A DNA stretch of 64,000 nucleotides from Pelagimonas varians (GTDB lineage: Bacteria > Pseudomonadota > Alphaproteobacteria > Rhodobacterales > Rhodobacteraceae), in NCBI RefSeq assembly GCF_003208435.1, contig NZ_QKMF01000006.1, positions 124,001 to 188,000 on the forward strand, given 5' to 3'. Positions 53,605 to 63,461 of the stretch are shown here, one piece after another. The first letter of the stretch is position 1, and each line of letters opens with the position of its first letter. Both the position numbers and the translations under genes were made by a program. The notes under the pieces are model-generated. The model did not search any database. It was not told the DNA's origin and was given only the letters and a program-made list of their open reading frames with translations.

Positions 53605-54937
53605 GGGTCATTCCTTCGACCAATAGCGATGGGACGACATAGGTCAGCCAAGTGCGCGCGTCATTGGCGGGGATCATGGACCCCAGCATTTGACGCAAAT
53701 TTCCGGCGATTGTAACGCCCGAAACCGGATAAGCCGGTTCGCCGTTTTCAATCCAGATGCCAGCTGCCCCTCGGGAATAGTCGCCGGTGTTGGGGTTGAT
53801 CGTTGCGCCAATCATCGAGGTGACCAAAAGGCCGGTGCCCATTTGGGCCATCAATTCGGCCTGTGTGGATGTGCCTTGGGTCAATTCAAGGTTCCACGTG
53901 GCAGGGGACACACCGCCCGTGACACTGCGCGCAGCATTCGCGGTTGAAGTCATTCCTAGTTTGCGCGCATTTGCCAAATCCAGCGTCCAGCCAGTCAAAA
54001 CGCCGTCATTGATTACGCGGCGAACCTGTGTGGGCAGACCTTCGGCATCAAAGGGACGCGAGGCTGATTTACGCGGGCGATGCGGGTTTTCGACCAAATC
54101 CATTCCCTTGGGCAGAATTTGACCGCCGAGGTCCTGAAGCAGCCATGAACTGCCCCTTGCAATGGCCGCGCCATTGGCGGCACCAAGCAAATGTCCAACC
54201 AAAGATGATGAAATGCGTTCGTCGAACAACACAGGATAAGCGCCGGTTTTAGGCCGCTGCGGGTTCGTCCGCGCCAAAGCGCGTGTCGCGGCGGTGTTGC
54301 CGATGTCTTCGGGGCTGCGCAGTTCCGACTGAAAGACCCGGCCATCGCCGTCGTAATCGCGTTCCATGGATAGGCCGCTGCCTGCGATGGCAACACAAGA
54401 CACCGAGCGCGATGTGCGGCGGTAGCTGCCTGAAAACCCGTTGCTGGCGGCCAATGCAACTTCGGTCGCGCTGTAGCCGGCAGAGGCGGATTGAACTTGC
54501 GAAATGCCTTCATGCGCTTGGGCGGCAGCTTCGGCGCGTTTGGCGTCGTCTTGCAAGGCTTCGGGGGCTGGCTCGGGGCTTGGATCATGCAATTCCAGTG
54601 CCTCAATGTCCCAACCTTTTGCCAATTGCGATGGGTCGGCGATACCGGAATGGGGGTCTTCGGGGGCCTCTTTTGCCATGGCGACGGCCCGCGCGGCCAT
54701 AGTTTGCATGGTTTCAGGACGGGTGTCCGAGGCGGAAACAATGGCGCTGCGATGCCCGACAAAGACCCGCAAGCCAATGTCGCGCCCCTCGGCCCGCTCA
54801 GCCTGTTCCAATTTACCGCTGCGCACATCAATACTAAGCGATGTGCCGGATAGGGCGATGGCATCCGCGCTGTCAGCGCCAGCTGTTTTGGCCGCCTGCA
54901 AAAGCGCTTGGGTCAGGTCCAAAGGCGAGGGGGGCAT
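53591..54937 (-). CDS. pmbA: TldD/PmbA family protein (PmbA/TldE type)
   Basis: A 448-residue protein of the TldE (PmbA) half of the TldD-TldE protease, which in E. coli matures peptide antibiotics and degrades unfolded peptides. The zinc-binding HExxxH of TldD is absent, as expected for TldE. SLVGHLLGAANGAAIARGSSW is in the matching place (LLGAANGAAIARG). No tldD partner lies in the window. It overlaps cysQ. Confidence 0.88.
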   Translation of the reverse strand: MPPSPLDLTQALLQAAKTAGADSADAIALSGTSLSIDVRSGKLEQAERAEGRDIGLRVFVGHRSAIVSASDTRPETMQTMAARAVAMAKEAPEDPHSGIADPSQLAKGWDIEALELHDPSPEPAPEALQDDAKRAEAAAQAHEGISQVQSASAGYSATEVALAASNGFSGSYRRTSRSVSCVAIAGSGLSMERDYDGDGRVFQSELRSPEDIGNTAATRALARTNPQRPKTGAYPVLFDERISSSLVGHLLGAANGAAIARGSSWLLQDLGGQILPKGMDLVENPHRPRKSASRPFDAEGLPTQVRRVINDGVLTGWTLDLANARKLGMTSTANAARSVTGGVSPATWNLELTQGTSTQAELMAQMGTGLLVTSMIGATINPNTGDYSRGAAGIWIENGEPAYPVSGVTIAGNLRQMLGSMIPANDARTWLTYVVPSLLVEGMTLAGE

Positions 54938-54955
54938 AAGCTCTCCTAAATAGGG

Positions 54956-55705
54956 TTATTGGCTGGATGGGACGGTGACGCCGACAATGGGGCCCATACG
55001 GCGCCCGCTGTCCACGCGGCTGAGGTCCGGCGCATACATTCGCGAGACATTGCCATCCAAAAAAAGGGCATTCGGGGTGCCCAGAGTGTCACGAAAAAAT
55101 TCTGCGAATTCGTAAAAAGTGACGGCGTTATCGGAGATAACGAACACGGCGCGTTTCCCATCCTCTGAAGTGCCGACACCATTGCGAATATAGCGCGAGG
55201 TGCTGTCGGGTAAAAACCGCGGGTGCAGAGCGCCATCAATGACAAGCATCGGCCCAGACTGGGTGGCGAATTTACAGTCCGGTTTCGACGCCAGAAAAGC
55301 GCGGGTTTCGATCACATTGGCGCGGCGGTCTTTGATGCATAAAATACCGTTGGGCAAGAGACCAAAATTACCGGGTCCGGCATTTGGAACCACCCGCATT
55401 TGCTGTTGTCCGTTTTCCACATAGTACCCAACTGGGCTGCGGTCTTCGTGGTACATCCCGGCGTTCATCGCAAAGACCAACCGACGGCCCAAGGCGCGTT
55501 GGGTCAGTTGTACGGTTTCAAACGATCCCAAAGGCTGGCCGTTGCCGTCGTTCAGATAAAGCGCAAGGTTTTCGGTCTCGGGCGCTACGGTGCAGGCCGT
55601 GTATCGGTTGTCTTTGAATGTCATGCGCGCGCAGTCGACTGCCCCGGCAATCTGCGGGGTCAACAGGGCCAGTGCCAGACCGGAAAGGAGGGCGCGCAAA
55701 GACAT
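54956..55705 (-). CDS. Exported phosphodiester glycosidase-like protein (NAGPA domain)
   Basis: A 249-residue periplasmic protein. A signal peptide (about residues 1-21) is followed by an NAGPA-type domain: FAMNAGMYHEDRSPVGYY, FGLLPNGILC, SGPMLVIDG and NALFLDGNVSRMY. The family cleaves phosphodiester-linked sugars, and in bacteria its substrates are mostly unknown. It starts at ATG 55705, 4 nt after the rbfA stop, without a clear site, so it is probably translated by re-initiation. Confidence 0.8.
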   Translation of the reverse strand: MSLRALLSGLALALLTPQIAGAVDCARMTFKDNRYTACTVAPETENLALYLNDGNGQPLGSFETVQLTQRALGRRLVFAMNAGMYHEDRSPVGYYVENGQQQMRVVPNAGPGNFGLLPNGILCIKDRRANVIETRAFLASKPDCKFATQSGPMLVIDGALHPRFLPDSTSRYIRNGVGTSEDGKRAVFVISDNAVTFYEFAEFFRDTLGTPNALFLDGNVSRMYAPDLSRVDSGRRMGPIVGVTVPSSQ

Positions 55706-55709
55706 GGGT

Positions 55710-56105
55710 TTATTCGTCCAGATCGCGGCGCACGTCTTCATTTTCAAACAGGCGGCGGGTTTCATCCATGCGGTCAAATGTGTCGTCAAACCGGAAACGC
55801 AGTTCGGGGGCGAATTTCAGCTTTAAGCCATGCACGACTTGATGGCGGATCTCGCCCTTGTTGCGACGCAAGATCGCGTTCATCTCGTCTTCGCCTTTGC
55901 CGCCCAAAGGGACAACATAGACGGTTGCGATACGCAGGTCCGGCGACACACGGACTTCGCCGACTGTCAGGTTCAGCCGGTTCAGGTCAGGGTCGTGGAT
56001 TTCACCGCGCAATAGAATCTCGGACAGCTTGCGCCGGATTAGTTCGGCGACGCGCAACTGCCGTTGACGGGGGCCGGATTGTTCATTGGATCTGTTTTTT
56101 GCCAT
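55710..56105 (-). CDS. rbfA: 30S ribosome-binding factor A
   Basis: A 131-residue KH-like protein that matures the 16S rRNA 5' end and small subunit, also needed in the cold. IRRKLSEILLRGEIHDPDL and VRVSPDLRIATVYVVPLG are family marks. I start at ATG 56105; an upstream frame of 45 nt enters the dapB promoter region. It is divergent from dapB by 86 nt. Confidence 0.93.
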   Translation of the reverse strand: MAKNRSNEQSGPRQRQLRVAELIRRKLSEILLRGEIHDPDLNRLNLTVGEVRVSPDLRIATVYVVPLGGKGEDEMNAILRRNKGEIRHQVVHGLKLKFAPELRFRFDDTFDRMDETRRLFENEDVRRDLDE

Positions 56106-56191
56106 GAGGTCAGACTTAAGCGCTTGGCCCCCCTTTGCCAAGCGGTCCAAGGCAGGTATGCAGGCGAATAACAGCGAATGGAGAAAAAACG

Positions 56192-57007
56192 ATGACCGAA
56201 GCCCCGGGCGTAGTGGTGACAGGCGTTTCAGGCCGGATGGGCCAAATGTTGGTGCGCGAGATTCTGGCGCATGACAAATTGCGGCTGGCCGGGGCGTTGG
56301 AGCGCGCGGGCCACGACTGGGTGGGCCGAGATTTGGGAACTGCGATGGGCGGTGCTGAATTGGGTGTGACGGTCAGCGATGATGCTCTGGAAACCTTTGC
56401 CAAGGCGCAAGCGGTGATCGATTTCACCGCCCCCGCAGCAACGGTCGAGTTTGCCGGTTTGGCTGCTCAGGCTCGTGCCGTGCATGTTATTGGCACCACC
56501 GGCATGTCGGATGAGGATTTGCAAAAGATCCATATTGCGGCACGCCACGCCGTTATTGTGCGGGCTGGCAATATGAGCCTCGGGGTGAATTTGCTGACAC
56601 AAGTGACCAAACAGGTTGCAGAAGCATTGGATATTGACTGGGACATCGAGATTATCGAAGCGCACCACAACCGCAAAGTTGATGCGCCATCCGGCACAGC
56701 CTTGATGCTGGGCGAGGCCGCCGCCGAAGGACGCGGTGTTGATCTGGACGAGGTTTCCGATCGAGGCCGCGACGGGATCACGGGCGCACGTAAGCAGGGC
56801 GATATCGGATTTCATGCGGTTCGCGGCGGCGATGTGGTGGGCGAACACGAAGTGATATTCGCAGCAGCCGGCGAGCGTATCACGCTCAAGCATATCGCAT
56901 CGGACCGGGCTTTGTTCGCACGCGGAGCCCTGCGCGCGGCGCTTTGGGGGCAAGACAAGGCCCCGGGTGAGTATGACATGTTGGATGTTCTTGGTTTGAA
57001 GGGCTAG
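56192..57007 (+). CDS. dapB: 4-hydroxy-tetrahydrodipicolinate reductase
   Basis: A 271-residue NAD(P)H-dependent enzyme of the lysine and diaminopimelate path. The nucleotide-binding N terminus is [13 protein letters not shown], and the catalytic and binding motif is [16 protein letters not shown] (about residues 157-172). [17 protein letters not shown] follows. GGAGAAAA lies before the ATG at 56192. A long inverted repeat follows its stop. Confidence 0.95.
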   Translation: MTEAPGVVVTGVSGRMGQMLVREILAHDKLRLAGALERAGHDWVGRDLGTAMGGAELGVTVSDDALETFAKAQAVIDFTAPAATVEFAGLAAQARAVHVIGTTGMSDEDLQKIHIAARHAVIVRAGNMSLGVNLLTQVTKQVAEALDIDWDIEIIEAHHNRKVDAPSGTALMLGEAAAEGRGVDLDEVSDRGRDGITGARKQGDIGFHAVRGGDVVGEHEVIFAAAGERITLKHIASDRALFARGALRAALWGQDKAPGEYDMLDVLGLKG

Positions 57008-57010
57008 GAA

Positions 57011-57081
57011 CCTCCCCGGCGCTTTGATCGAAACGCTCCCCACCCACCCGCCCTCGCGCTTCGATCAAAGCGCCGGGGAGG
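57011..57081. terminator. Long perfect inverted repeat between dapB and SDHAF4-type gene
   Basis: Arms 57011-57032 and 57060-57081 are perfectly complementary over 22 bp (outer part CCTCCCCGGCG, inner part TTTGATCGAA). Three more pairs follow beyond one mismatch. The 19-nt loop is C-rich. GTGGGGCGGGTTTT follows on the plus strand. As the genes converge, it likely ends transcripts from both sides, but it is much longer than a usual terminator stem. Confidence 0.75.
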
Positions 57082-57092
57082 TGGGGCGGGTT

Positions 57093-57275
57093 TTAGAAAT
57101 CAATGGCGATGCCCTTCTTTTCCCAATCGCCGTAGCGGGCGGGATCGGGGCCGTCGCGGCCACCCAGCTCTTTTGGGGTTGCCTTTTCTTTGGCCAATTG
57201 GACCGCGCGGCGTTCCGCGGCTTCGGCTAGGGCGCGCTGTGCTGCGGGCGGCAGATCGTTGGGTGTATCGGGCAT
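57093..57275 (-). CDS. DUF1674 protein (succinate dehydrogenase assembly factor 4-like)
   Basis: A 60-residue soluble protein ending in ELGGRDGPDPARYGDWEKKGIAIDF (in parts: GGRDGPDP, RYGDWEKKGI, DF), the DUF1674/SDHAF4 signature. The eukaryotic homologue binds flavinated SdhA during complex II assembly. The start at 57275 has GAGGA upstream; a frame of 161 residues that reads through it is not supported. It is divergent from rsmB. Confidence 0.9.
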   Translation of the reverse strand: MPDTPNDLPPAAQRALAEAAERRAVQLAKEKATPKELGGRDGPDPARYGDWEKKGIAIDF

Positions 57276-57361
57276 GGGCTTTCCTCGGCTTTGTGCCCTT
57301 GATATACGCCGCGACAGCGCAGGGGCAAGGTGGCCCGAAAGCGCAGTCCATTGGAGAGCAC

Positions 57362-58618
57362 ATGCCGCAACAGCCCAGCCCGGCCCGCAAAGCCGCCGTC
57401 GACCTTTTAGATCAAGTTTTGGACGAGGGACGTCCTTTGTCTGAAAACGTCGCTGTTCTGGAAAAACTGGGTCCATCGGATCGCGCAGCAGCGCAGCGCC
57501 TTGCGGCGGATGTCTTACGCAATATGGAGCGAGCGGACCGGTTGTTGCAGCACCACTTGCGCAAGAAACCAACGACACGGGTGATGAATATTTTGCGTCT
57601 TGGCACCTATGAGTTGTGCACAGGCGGCGCGGCCCACGGGGTTGTGAGTGATTGTGTGAACGTTGCCGCGGTCGGGCATCACACCCAAGGGGCCAAAGGG
57701 TTGGTCAATGCGGTTTTGCGCAAAATTGCAGCTAAAGGACCGGACAGTTGGGGCGATTTGCGCGTGCCGCGTATGCCGAAATGGCTGCGTGGTCCGTTGC
57801 TCGAAGCTTGGGGGGCGGAAATCGTTCCGGCCATGGAAACCGCGCATTTCAACGGCGCACCACTGGATTTAACGGCAAAAGGCGATCCGGCAGCATTGGC
57901 GGAGGTCATCGGAGGTGTGCTTTTGCCGACGGGGTCTGTGCGCCTTGCAGATGCGGGGCAAGTGACGGCCCTGCCGGGATTCGAGGACGGTGATTGGTGG
58001 GTGCAAGACGCCGCCGCTGCCTTGCCAGCCAAGTTGCTGGGCGATGTCGCAGGCAAGCAGGTGCTTGATCTATGTGCGGCGCCGGGGGGGAAAACCTTGC
58101 AACTGGCTGCGGCCGGGGCCGAGGTGACGGCACTGGATCTTTCAGCCAAACGTTTGGGGCGGGTGCGCGACAACCTGCGCCGCGCCCGATTGGAGGCAGC
58201 TTTGGTCGAGGGCGATGCTTTGGAGCACGAGGGCCTGTACGACGCGATTTTGCTGGATGCGCCCTGTTCTGCGACCGGCACAATTCGCCGTCACCCCGAT
58301 CTACCCCATGCCCATGAGGGGGAGCGAATCGCTGACCTGATCGGTTTGCAAGCTGCGCTTCTGGACCATGCGTTGGATATGCTCAAACCTGACGGTCGGC
58401 TGGTTTTCGCCACGTGTAGCTTGATCCCGGACGAAGGTGAATGTCAGGTCGAAGAGGTGCTTGAGCGCCGCGACGATGTTGCAATTGTCGCTCCGGACAT
58501 CCCGGGCCTCGAAGAAAGCTGGCGCTCGGAAGAGGGCGGTTTGCGTCTTCGGCCTGATTTTTGGGCAGACAAGGGCGGTATGGACGGCTTTTATATGGCG
58601 ATTTTGCAAAAGACCTAA
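57362..58618 (+). CDS. rsmB: 16S rRNA m5C methyltransferase, RsmB/NOP family
   Basis: A 418-residue SAM-dependent enzyme that methylates a cytosine of 16S rRNA (C967 in E. coli). It has an N-terminal NusB-like helical domain (about 1-130), then a Rossmann methyltransferase with VLDLCAAPGGKTLQLA, LDAPCSATGTIRRHPD (catalytic Cys region) and FATCSLIPDEGECQVE (second Cys). I start at ATG 57362, with GGAGAG upstream; the longer frame is not supported. Heparinase-like and purH genes follow in the same direction. Confidence 0.9.
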   Translation: MPQQPSPARKAAVDLLDQVLDEGRPLSENVAVLEKLGPSDRAAAQRLAADVLRNMERADRLLQHHLRKKPTTRVMNILRLGTYELCTGGAAHGVVSDCVNVAAVGHHTQGAKGLVNAVLRKIAAKGPDSWGDLRVPRMPKWLRGPLLEAWGAEIVPAMETAHFNGAPLDLTAKGDPAALAEVIGGVLLPTGSVRLADAGQVTALPGFEDGDWWVQDAAAALPAKLLGDVAGKQVLDLCAAPGGKTLQLAAAGAEVTALDLSAKRLGRVRDNLRRARLEAALVEGDALEHEGLYDAILLDAPCSATGTIRRHPDLPHAHEGERIADLIGLQAALLDHALDMLKPDGRLVFATCSLIPDEGECQVEEVLERRDDVAIVAPDIPGLEESWRSEEGGLRLRPDFWADKGGMDGFYMAILQKT

Positions 58619-58748
58619 TCGCATATCCAATTCTGAGTGACGGCAGGATAAACCTGTCGTGACTTTGATGTCTGGCTGCGATATGCTTTGCCTCAATGAA
58701 CGGCCCAAAAATGGGCGGCCCCAATGCGGGCGACAAGAGGCAGTGCAG

Positions 58749-60494
58749 ATGGCCAAACGGCAAAGCTGGCGAACCGCGCGGGCACGTGCGATGAACCGTG
58801 TGCATGCGCGCATGGCGGCGCGGACACGCGCGGCGACAGCATTTGTATCCACTCCTGAACCACGCACCGTGGGCTTTTTCGCGCGTGGCCGGCAGATGCT
58901 GGCGGGAAATCTGATGTTTGCTGGGCATTTGATTGAATCCAAAGGGGAAATTCTTTGGGATTTGACGCCGCCTGACGCAGCTTTTGCCGAGGAAACCCAA
59001 GGTTTTGCATGGATGGACGATCTGGCTGCCGTGGGTGATGGGAAGGCCAGAGAGCTGGCGCAAAGCTGGCTGTGGGGCTGGATTGAACGCTATGGCAAAG
59101 GGCATGGTCCCGGATGGACACCCGAACTGACGGGACGGCGGATCATTCGCTGGGTCCACCATGCGCTGTTTGTTTTGCGCGGCCAGCCGGACGGGGCCGA
59201 CGCCTTTTATCGATCTTTGGCAGCGCAAACCCGATTTTTGGGACGGCGATGGCAGACAGCTGCCCCGGGTTTGCCGCGGTTCGAAGCCTTGACCGGATTG
59301 CTTTATGCTGGCCTGTCGCTTGAGGGGATGGAGCATCACGTTGAACCGGCGCGGGTGGCCATCGGCGAGGAATGTGCGCGCCAGATCACAGATCAGGGTG
59401 GCATTCCAACACGCAATCCGGAAGAGCTGCTTGAGGTTTTCACCCTTTTGACGTGGGCGCAATCTGCTTTGGATGAGGCAGACAAGCGGCCGACAGGGGC
59501 ACATCTGCGGGCGATTTCCTGCATCGCTCCGACATTGCGGACCTTGCGCCATTCAGACGGTGGCTTAGCGCGGTTTCACGGTGGTGGCAGAGGGCTTGAG
59601 GGGCGCTTGGACCAAGCATTGGCATCGTCTGGCAACAAAAGGCGTCAGGCTGACGGATTGGCGATGGGGTTTGCGCGGCTCTCGTCGGGGCGCACGTCGG
59701 TTATTGTTGATGCGGCACCGCCACCGTCTGGCAGCGCGTCGGCCCATGCTCATGCTTCTACCTTAGCGTTCGAGATGACGTCAGGGCGGCGCCCGTTGAT
59801 TGTCAGCTGCGGATCCGGCGGGGGCTTTGGCGAAGAATGGCGCCGGGCCGGACGCGCAACCTTGTCACACTCCACTTTGTCGCTTCAGGGCTATTCCAGC
59901 GCGCGTCTTGCCGCGCCGCGTTGGATCGGGGCCGCAAAACGCGAGCTTCTGGAAGATATTCCCACCCATGTGCCAGTTCAAATGACACATTTGCCTGAAA
60001 GCTTCCGGTTTGAAGGCGGCATGGACGGTTATGTTGGGCTGCACGGACTAACGCATGCCCGCAGTCTGGAATTGTCTTTCGACGGACGCAGCTTGCGCGG
60101 CGAAGACTATCTTGTCGCGCTTGATTCGCCGGCGAAGAAACGGTTCGACAAGACCATGGACAAAATGCGGCTGGCTGGCGTGCCCTTCGATGTGCGTTTC
60201 CATTTGCATCCGGATGTCGATGTTGCGCTGGATTTGAACGGGCAGGCGGTGTCCATGGCGCTTAGGTCGGGGGAAATCTGGGTGTTTCGCCCCGAAGGTG
60301 ACATCGAAATGGAGCTGGAACCGTCGGTTTATCTCGAAAAAGGCCGTTTACAGCCCCGCGCGACGAAACAGATCGTTTTATCCGGCCGCGCAATGGAGTA
60401 TGCGACGCGCGTCCGCTGGTCTTTTGCCAAGGCCCAAGAAACGGCTGTTGCGATTCGCGATCTGGCCTTAGACGAGGCGGACATCGAGACATAA
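58749..60494 (+). CDS. Heparinase II/III-like protein
   Basis: A 581-residue protein with an N-terminal alpha-helical toroid-like part (about 1-330) and a C-terminal beta-sandwich of the heparinase II/III type (SGRRPLIVSCGSGG; ATLSHSTLSLQGYSS). There is no signal peptide; the N terminus is very basic. It is found between rsmB and purH in Rhodobacterales, where it is conserved, so a housekeeping rather than catabolic role is likely. I cannot identify the catalytic Tyr/His of lyases with confidence. Start at ATG 58749. Confidence 0.8.
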   Translation: MAKRQSWRTARARAMNRVHARMAARTRAATAFVSTPEPRTVGFFARGRQMLAGNLMFAGHLIESKGEILWDLTPPDAAFAEETQGFAWMDDLAAVGDGKARELAQSWLWGWIERYGKGHGPGWTPELTGRRIIRWVHHALFVLRGQPDGADAFYRSLAAQTRFLGRRWQTAAPGLPRFEALTGLLYAGLSLEGMEHHVEPARVAIGEECARQITDQGGIPTRNPEELLEVFTLLTWAQSALDEADKRPTGAHLRAISCIAPTLRTLRHSDGGLARFHGGGRGLEGRLDQALASSGNKRRQADGLAMGFARLSSGRTSVIVDAAPPPSGSASAHAHASTLAFEMTSGRRPLIVSCGSGGGFGEEWRRAGRATLSHSTLSLQGYSSARLAAPRWIGAAKRELLEDIPTHVPVQMTHLPESFRFEGGMDGYVGLHGLTHARSLELSFDGRSLRGEDYLVALDSPAKKRFDKTMDKMRLAGVPFDVRFHLHPDVDVALDLNGQAVSMALRSGEIWVFRPEGDIEMELEPSVYLEKGRLQPRATKQIVLSGRAMEYATRVRWSFAKAQETAVAIRDLALDEADIET

Positions 60495-60514
60495 TAGCTC
60501 TGGGGACCGCCTGA

Positions 60515-62101
60515 ATGACCGATCAACCCATCCGCCGCGCGCTGATTTCTGTATCTGACAAGACCGGTCTTATTGACCTGGCCAAAGCGCTTGCAGCGCG
60601 CGGGGTCGAAATACTATCGACCGGCGGCTCTGCCAAAGCCATGCGCGACGCGGGTGTTGCTGTCAAAGATGTGGCCGAAATTACCGGCTTTCCCGAAATG
60701 ATGGATGGCCGTGTAAAAACACTGCATCCTATGGTCCACGGCGGGCTGTTGGCCTTGCGTGACAACGACACCCATGTCGCCGCAATGGAAGAGCATGGCA
60801 TCGGTGCCATCGATCTGTTGGTGGTCAACCTGTATCCGTTCGAAGAAACCGTCGCCAAAGGCGCGGAATGGGACGAATGCATTGAAAACATCGATATTGG
60901 CGGCCCAGCGATGATCCGCGCTGCATCCAAGAACCACGCCTTTGTGTCTGTGGTTGTTGACGTCGAAGATTATGACACCTTGCTTGGCGACATGGACCAG
61001 CATGGGGGCGCAACGTGCCCCAAGTTCCGCCGCAAGCTGTCGCAAAAAGCCTATGCGCGTACTGCGGCCTATGATGCTGCCGTTTCGAACTGGATGGCGG
61101 ATGCGATTGATCTGGACGCGCCTTACCGCCGTGCCAAGGCGGGCACATTGGCCCAGACATTGCGCTACGGTGAAAACCCACATCAAAAAGCGGCGTTCTA
61201 CACAGACGGCACTGGCCGTATCGGTGTGGCAACAGCCCAGCAGCATCAGGGCAAAGAGCTGTCTTACAACAATATCAATGACACTGACGCTGCGTTCGAA
61301 CTGGTTGCAGAGTTTGATCCAGCCGAAACTGCGGCCTGTGCGATTATCAAACACGCCAACCCTTGCGGTGTGGCGCGCGGCGCAACCTTGCTTGAAGCCT
61401 ATAAGGCCGCGTTTGATTGCGACCGCACCAGTGCCTTTGGCGGTATTGTCGCTCTGAACGGCACCTTGGATGCCGAAACAGCCCGTGAAATCACTGGTAT
61501 CTTTACCGAAGTGGTGATTGCCCCAGACGCAACGGACGAAGCGAAAGAAGTCTTTGCCGCAAAGAAAAATCTGCGATTGTTGACAACTGGCGGCTTGCCG
61601 GATGTACGCGTAGGGGGGCAAACCCTGCGCCAAGTTGCAGGCGGGTTCCTGATGCAGGACAAGGATGTGGGTTTTGTTGGCATGGACGATCTAAAGGTCG
61701 TGACCAAGCTGGCCCCGACAGATGTCCAAATGCACGATCTTCTGTTTGCATGGAAGGTCGCCAAGCATGTGAAATCAAACGCGATTGTCTATGTCAAAGA
61801 TGGCGCAACAGTTGGCGTTGGTGCAGGCCAGATGAGCCGTGTCGACAGTGCCTTGATCGCGGCAAAAAAGGCCGAGCGTATGGCCGAAGCCTTGGGTCTG
61901 CCCGAGCCGCTGACCAAAGGCTCTGCTGTGGCGTCTGATGCGTTCTTTCCATTCCCCGACGGTTTGATGGAAGCTGCCGCTGCTGGCGCGACCTGTGTGA
62001 TCCAGCCAGGTGGTTCGATGCGCGATAACGAAGTGATTGCAGCCGCTGATGAAGCGGGATTGGCCATGGTCTTTACCGGTATGCGCCACTTCCGCCACTA
62101 A
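60515..62101 (+). CDS. purH: Bifunctional AICAR transformylase/IMP cyclohydrolase
   Basis: A 528-residue enzyme for the last two steps of IMP synthesis. The N-terminal MGS-like cyclohydrolase domain has [26 protein letters not shown] and [15 protein letters not shown]. The C-terminal formyltransferase has [23 protein letters not shown] and [10 protein letters not shown]. It follows the heparinase-like gene by 20 nt and is closed by a terminator. Confidence 0.97.
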   Translation: MTDQPIRRALISVSDKTGLIDLAKALAARGVEILSTGGSAKAMRDAGVAVKDVAEITGFPEMMDGRVKTLHPMVHGGLLALRDNDTHVAAMEEHGIGAIDLLVVNLYPFEETVAKGAEWDECIENIDIGGPAMIRAASKNHAFVSVVVDVEDYDTLLGDMDQHGGATCPKFRRKLSQKAYARTAAYDAAVSNWMADAIDLDAPYRRAKAGTLAQTLRYGENPHQKAAFYTDGTGRIGVATAQQHQGKELSYNNINDTDAAFELVAEFDPAETAACAIIKHANPCGVARGATLLEAYKAAFDCDRTSAFGGIVALNGTLDAETAREITGIFTEVVIAPDATDEAKEVFAAKKNLRLLTTGGLPDVRVGGQTLRQVAGGFLMQDKDVGFVGMDDLKVVTKLAPTDVQMHDLLFAWKVAKHVKSNAIVYVKDGATVGVGAGQMSRVDSALIAAKKAERMAEALGLPEPLTKGSAVASDAFFPFPDGLMEAAAAGATCVIQPGGSMRDNEVIAAADEAGLAMVFTGMRHFRH

Positions 62102-62107
62102 AAGAAT

Positions 62108-62144
62108 TGCGCGGCGGGCTCGTAAGGGCTGGCCGCGCAGTTTT
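62108..62144 (+). terminator. Intrinsic terminator of purH
   Basis: TGCGCGGC pairs with GCCGCGCA over 8 bp with a 16-nt loop, followed by GTTTT, 7 nt after the purH stop. Confidence 0.75.
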
Positions 62145-62291
62145 AGCGATCTATGTATTTCCAGCACACGAATTGCTTTGAACGGCCTTTTGATCCGGAC
62201 CTGACACATATCTGCTTAAAGATGTGTCTTGTTCAATTGGGCAGAAACGCCGATATGACGACGGGCCAAAGAATGAAAACTGCGAGGCTGG

Positions 62292-62798
62292 ATGGAACGC
62301 GTTGAAAAACAGCGCCAAGTGGGGATGTTGCGACTGGTTTGGACCGTCGCGGGGATCATCTTTGTTTTGGACCAACTGACCAAAATCTGGGTGGTCCACG
62401 TGATGGATCTGGCAACCCAGCTCAATATCGACGTGCTGCCGCCCTATTTGAATTTTCGTATGGCGTGGAACTACGGCATCAACTTTGGCCTGTTCTCGGG
62501 GCAGCAAGACGCCACACGTTGGGTGCTGATTTCCGTTGCTTTGGGAATCATCGTGTTTGTTCTTGTCTGGATGCGCCGCGACCCGCCGGGCCGTCTTGGG
62601 CTGATTTCCGCTGGTCTTTTGATTGGTGGCGCGCTTGGGAATGTCGTTGACCGTGTGGCCTATGGCGCTGTTGCGGACTTCCTCAATATGTCGTGCTGCG
62701 GTTTCGACAACCCTTTTGCCTTCAATGTGGCGGATATTGCGATTTTTGCCGGGGCTTTGGGGCTTGTTCTGTTCCCCGGTAAGAAAAAGGCCACGTGA
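62292..62798 (+). CDS. lspA: Lipoprotein signal peptidase (signal peptidase II)
   Basis: A 168-residue inner-membrane aspartyl protease that cleaves the signal peptide of prolipoproteins. Four hydrophobic helices are visible. The catalytic aspartates are Asp120 in GNVVDRVAYGAVADF and Asp148 in FAFNVADIA. NYGINFGLFS corresponds to the conserved N-A-F-like motif. The next gene is a lipoprotein, a likely substrate. Confidence 0.94.
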   Translation: MERVEKQRQVGMLRLVWTVAGIIFVLDQLTKIWVVHVMDLATQLNIDVLPPYLNFRMAWNYGINFGLFSGQQDATRWVLISVALGIIVFVLVWMRRDPPGRLGLISAGLLIGGALGNVVDRVAYGAVADFLNMSCCGFDNPFAFNVADIAIFAGALGLVLFPGKKKAT

Positions 62799-62853
62799 CG
62801 CCGCCTTGTAGATGGGTTAAAGCTGGCACCAGAAGAAAGACCGGAGGGTAGCG

Positions 62854-63378
62854 ATGCGGATTGCGCATCTATTGGGAATTGTGGCGCTAGTTGGTTTGGC
62901 GGCTTGCAGCGGACGTGACGGGCCTAAACCCCTTCACGACCTTAAGTCCTATAGTGGTCAACCAGAAGAGTTCTCGATTGCACCGGCAAGACCGCTGGTT
63001 CAACCCGAATCCTATGCGGAATTGCCAAGTCCGACACCGGGTGGTGCCAACCGGACCGACCAGAACCCCAAGGCTGATCTTGTTGCCGCGCTGGGCGGTA
63101 ATCCGGAACGCCTGAATGCTGGTGGCGGTATTCCTTCTAGTGATACAGCTTTGGTTGCCCGGGCCAGTCGTTATGGCCGCGATGCTGCCATTCGGCAAAC
63201 GCTTGCGGCCGAGGATCTGGAGTGGCGCAAGAACAAGTCGCGCTTTACATGGTCTATTGTGCCCAAAGATGACTATTTCCAAGTGTACAAAAAGCAGGCC
63301 CTTGAACCCTATAGCTGGTTGAATCGTTATCGGGCCGCCGGTGCCCGCACACCCGCAGCACCGCCAAACACCCAATAA
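62854..63378 (+). CDS. DUF3035 family lipoprotein
   Basis: A 174-residue exported lipoprotein. The lipobox is VGLAAC, with acylation at Cys18. The mature part is Pro- and Ala-rich (QPESYAELPSPTPGG), with a basic C-terminal half that fits DUF3035. It lies between lspA and an M16 peptidase, a conserved order in Rhodobacterales. Function is unknown; an outer-membrane or envelope role is likely. Confidence 0.85.
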   Translation: MRIAHLLGIVALVGLAACSGRDGPKPLHDLKSYSGQPEEFSIAPARPLVQPESYAELPSPTPGGANRTDQNPKADLVAALGGNPERLNAGGGIPSSDTALVARASRYGRDAAIRQTLAAEDLEWRKNKSRFTWSIVPKDDYFQVYKKQALEPYSWLNRYRAAGARTPAAPPNTQ

Positions 63379-63461
63379 CGATCACAGTGCCGTCATGGCT
63401 GCTTGAAGTTACCTGCCGGTAGCGTAGATTCATTTTGATTGCATCAGAATGAGGAGCGCAT

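Noticed and set aside
57276-57578. Longer reading frame (161 codons) containing the SDHAF4-type protein
   Set aside because: The extra N-terminal part is antisense to rsmB, and the short form has its own GAGGA site and the full family signature.
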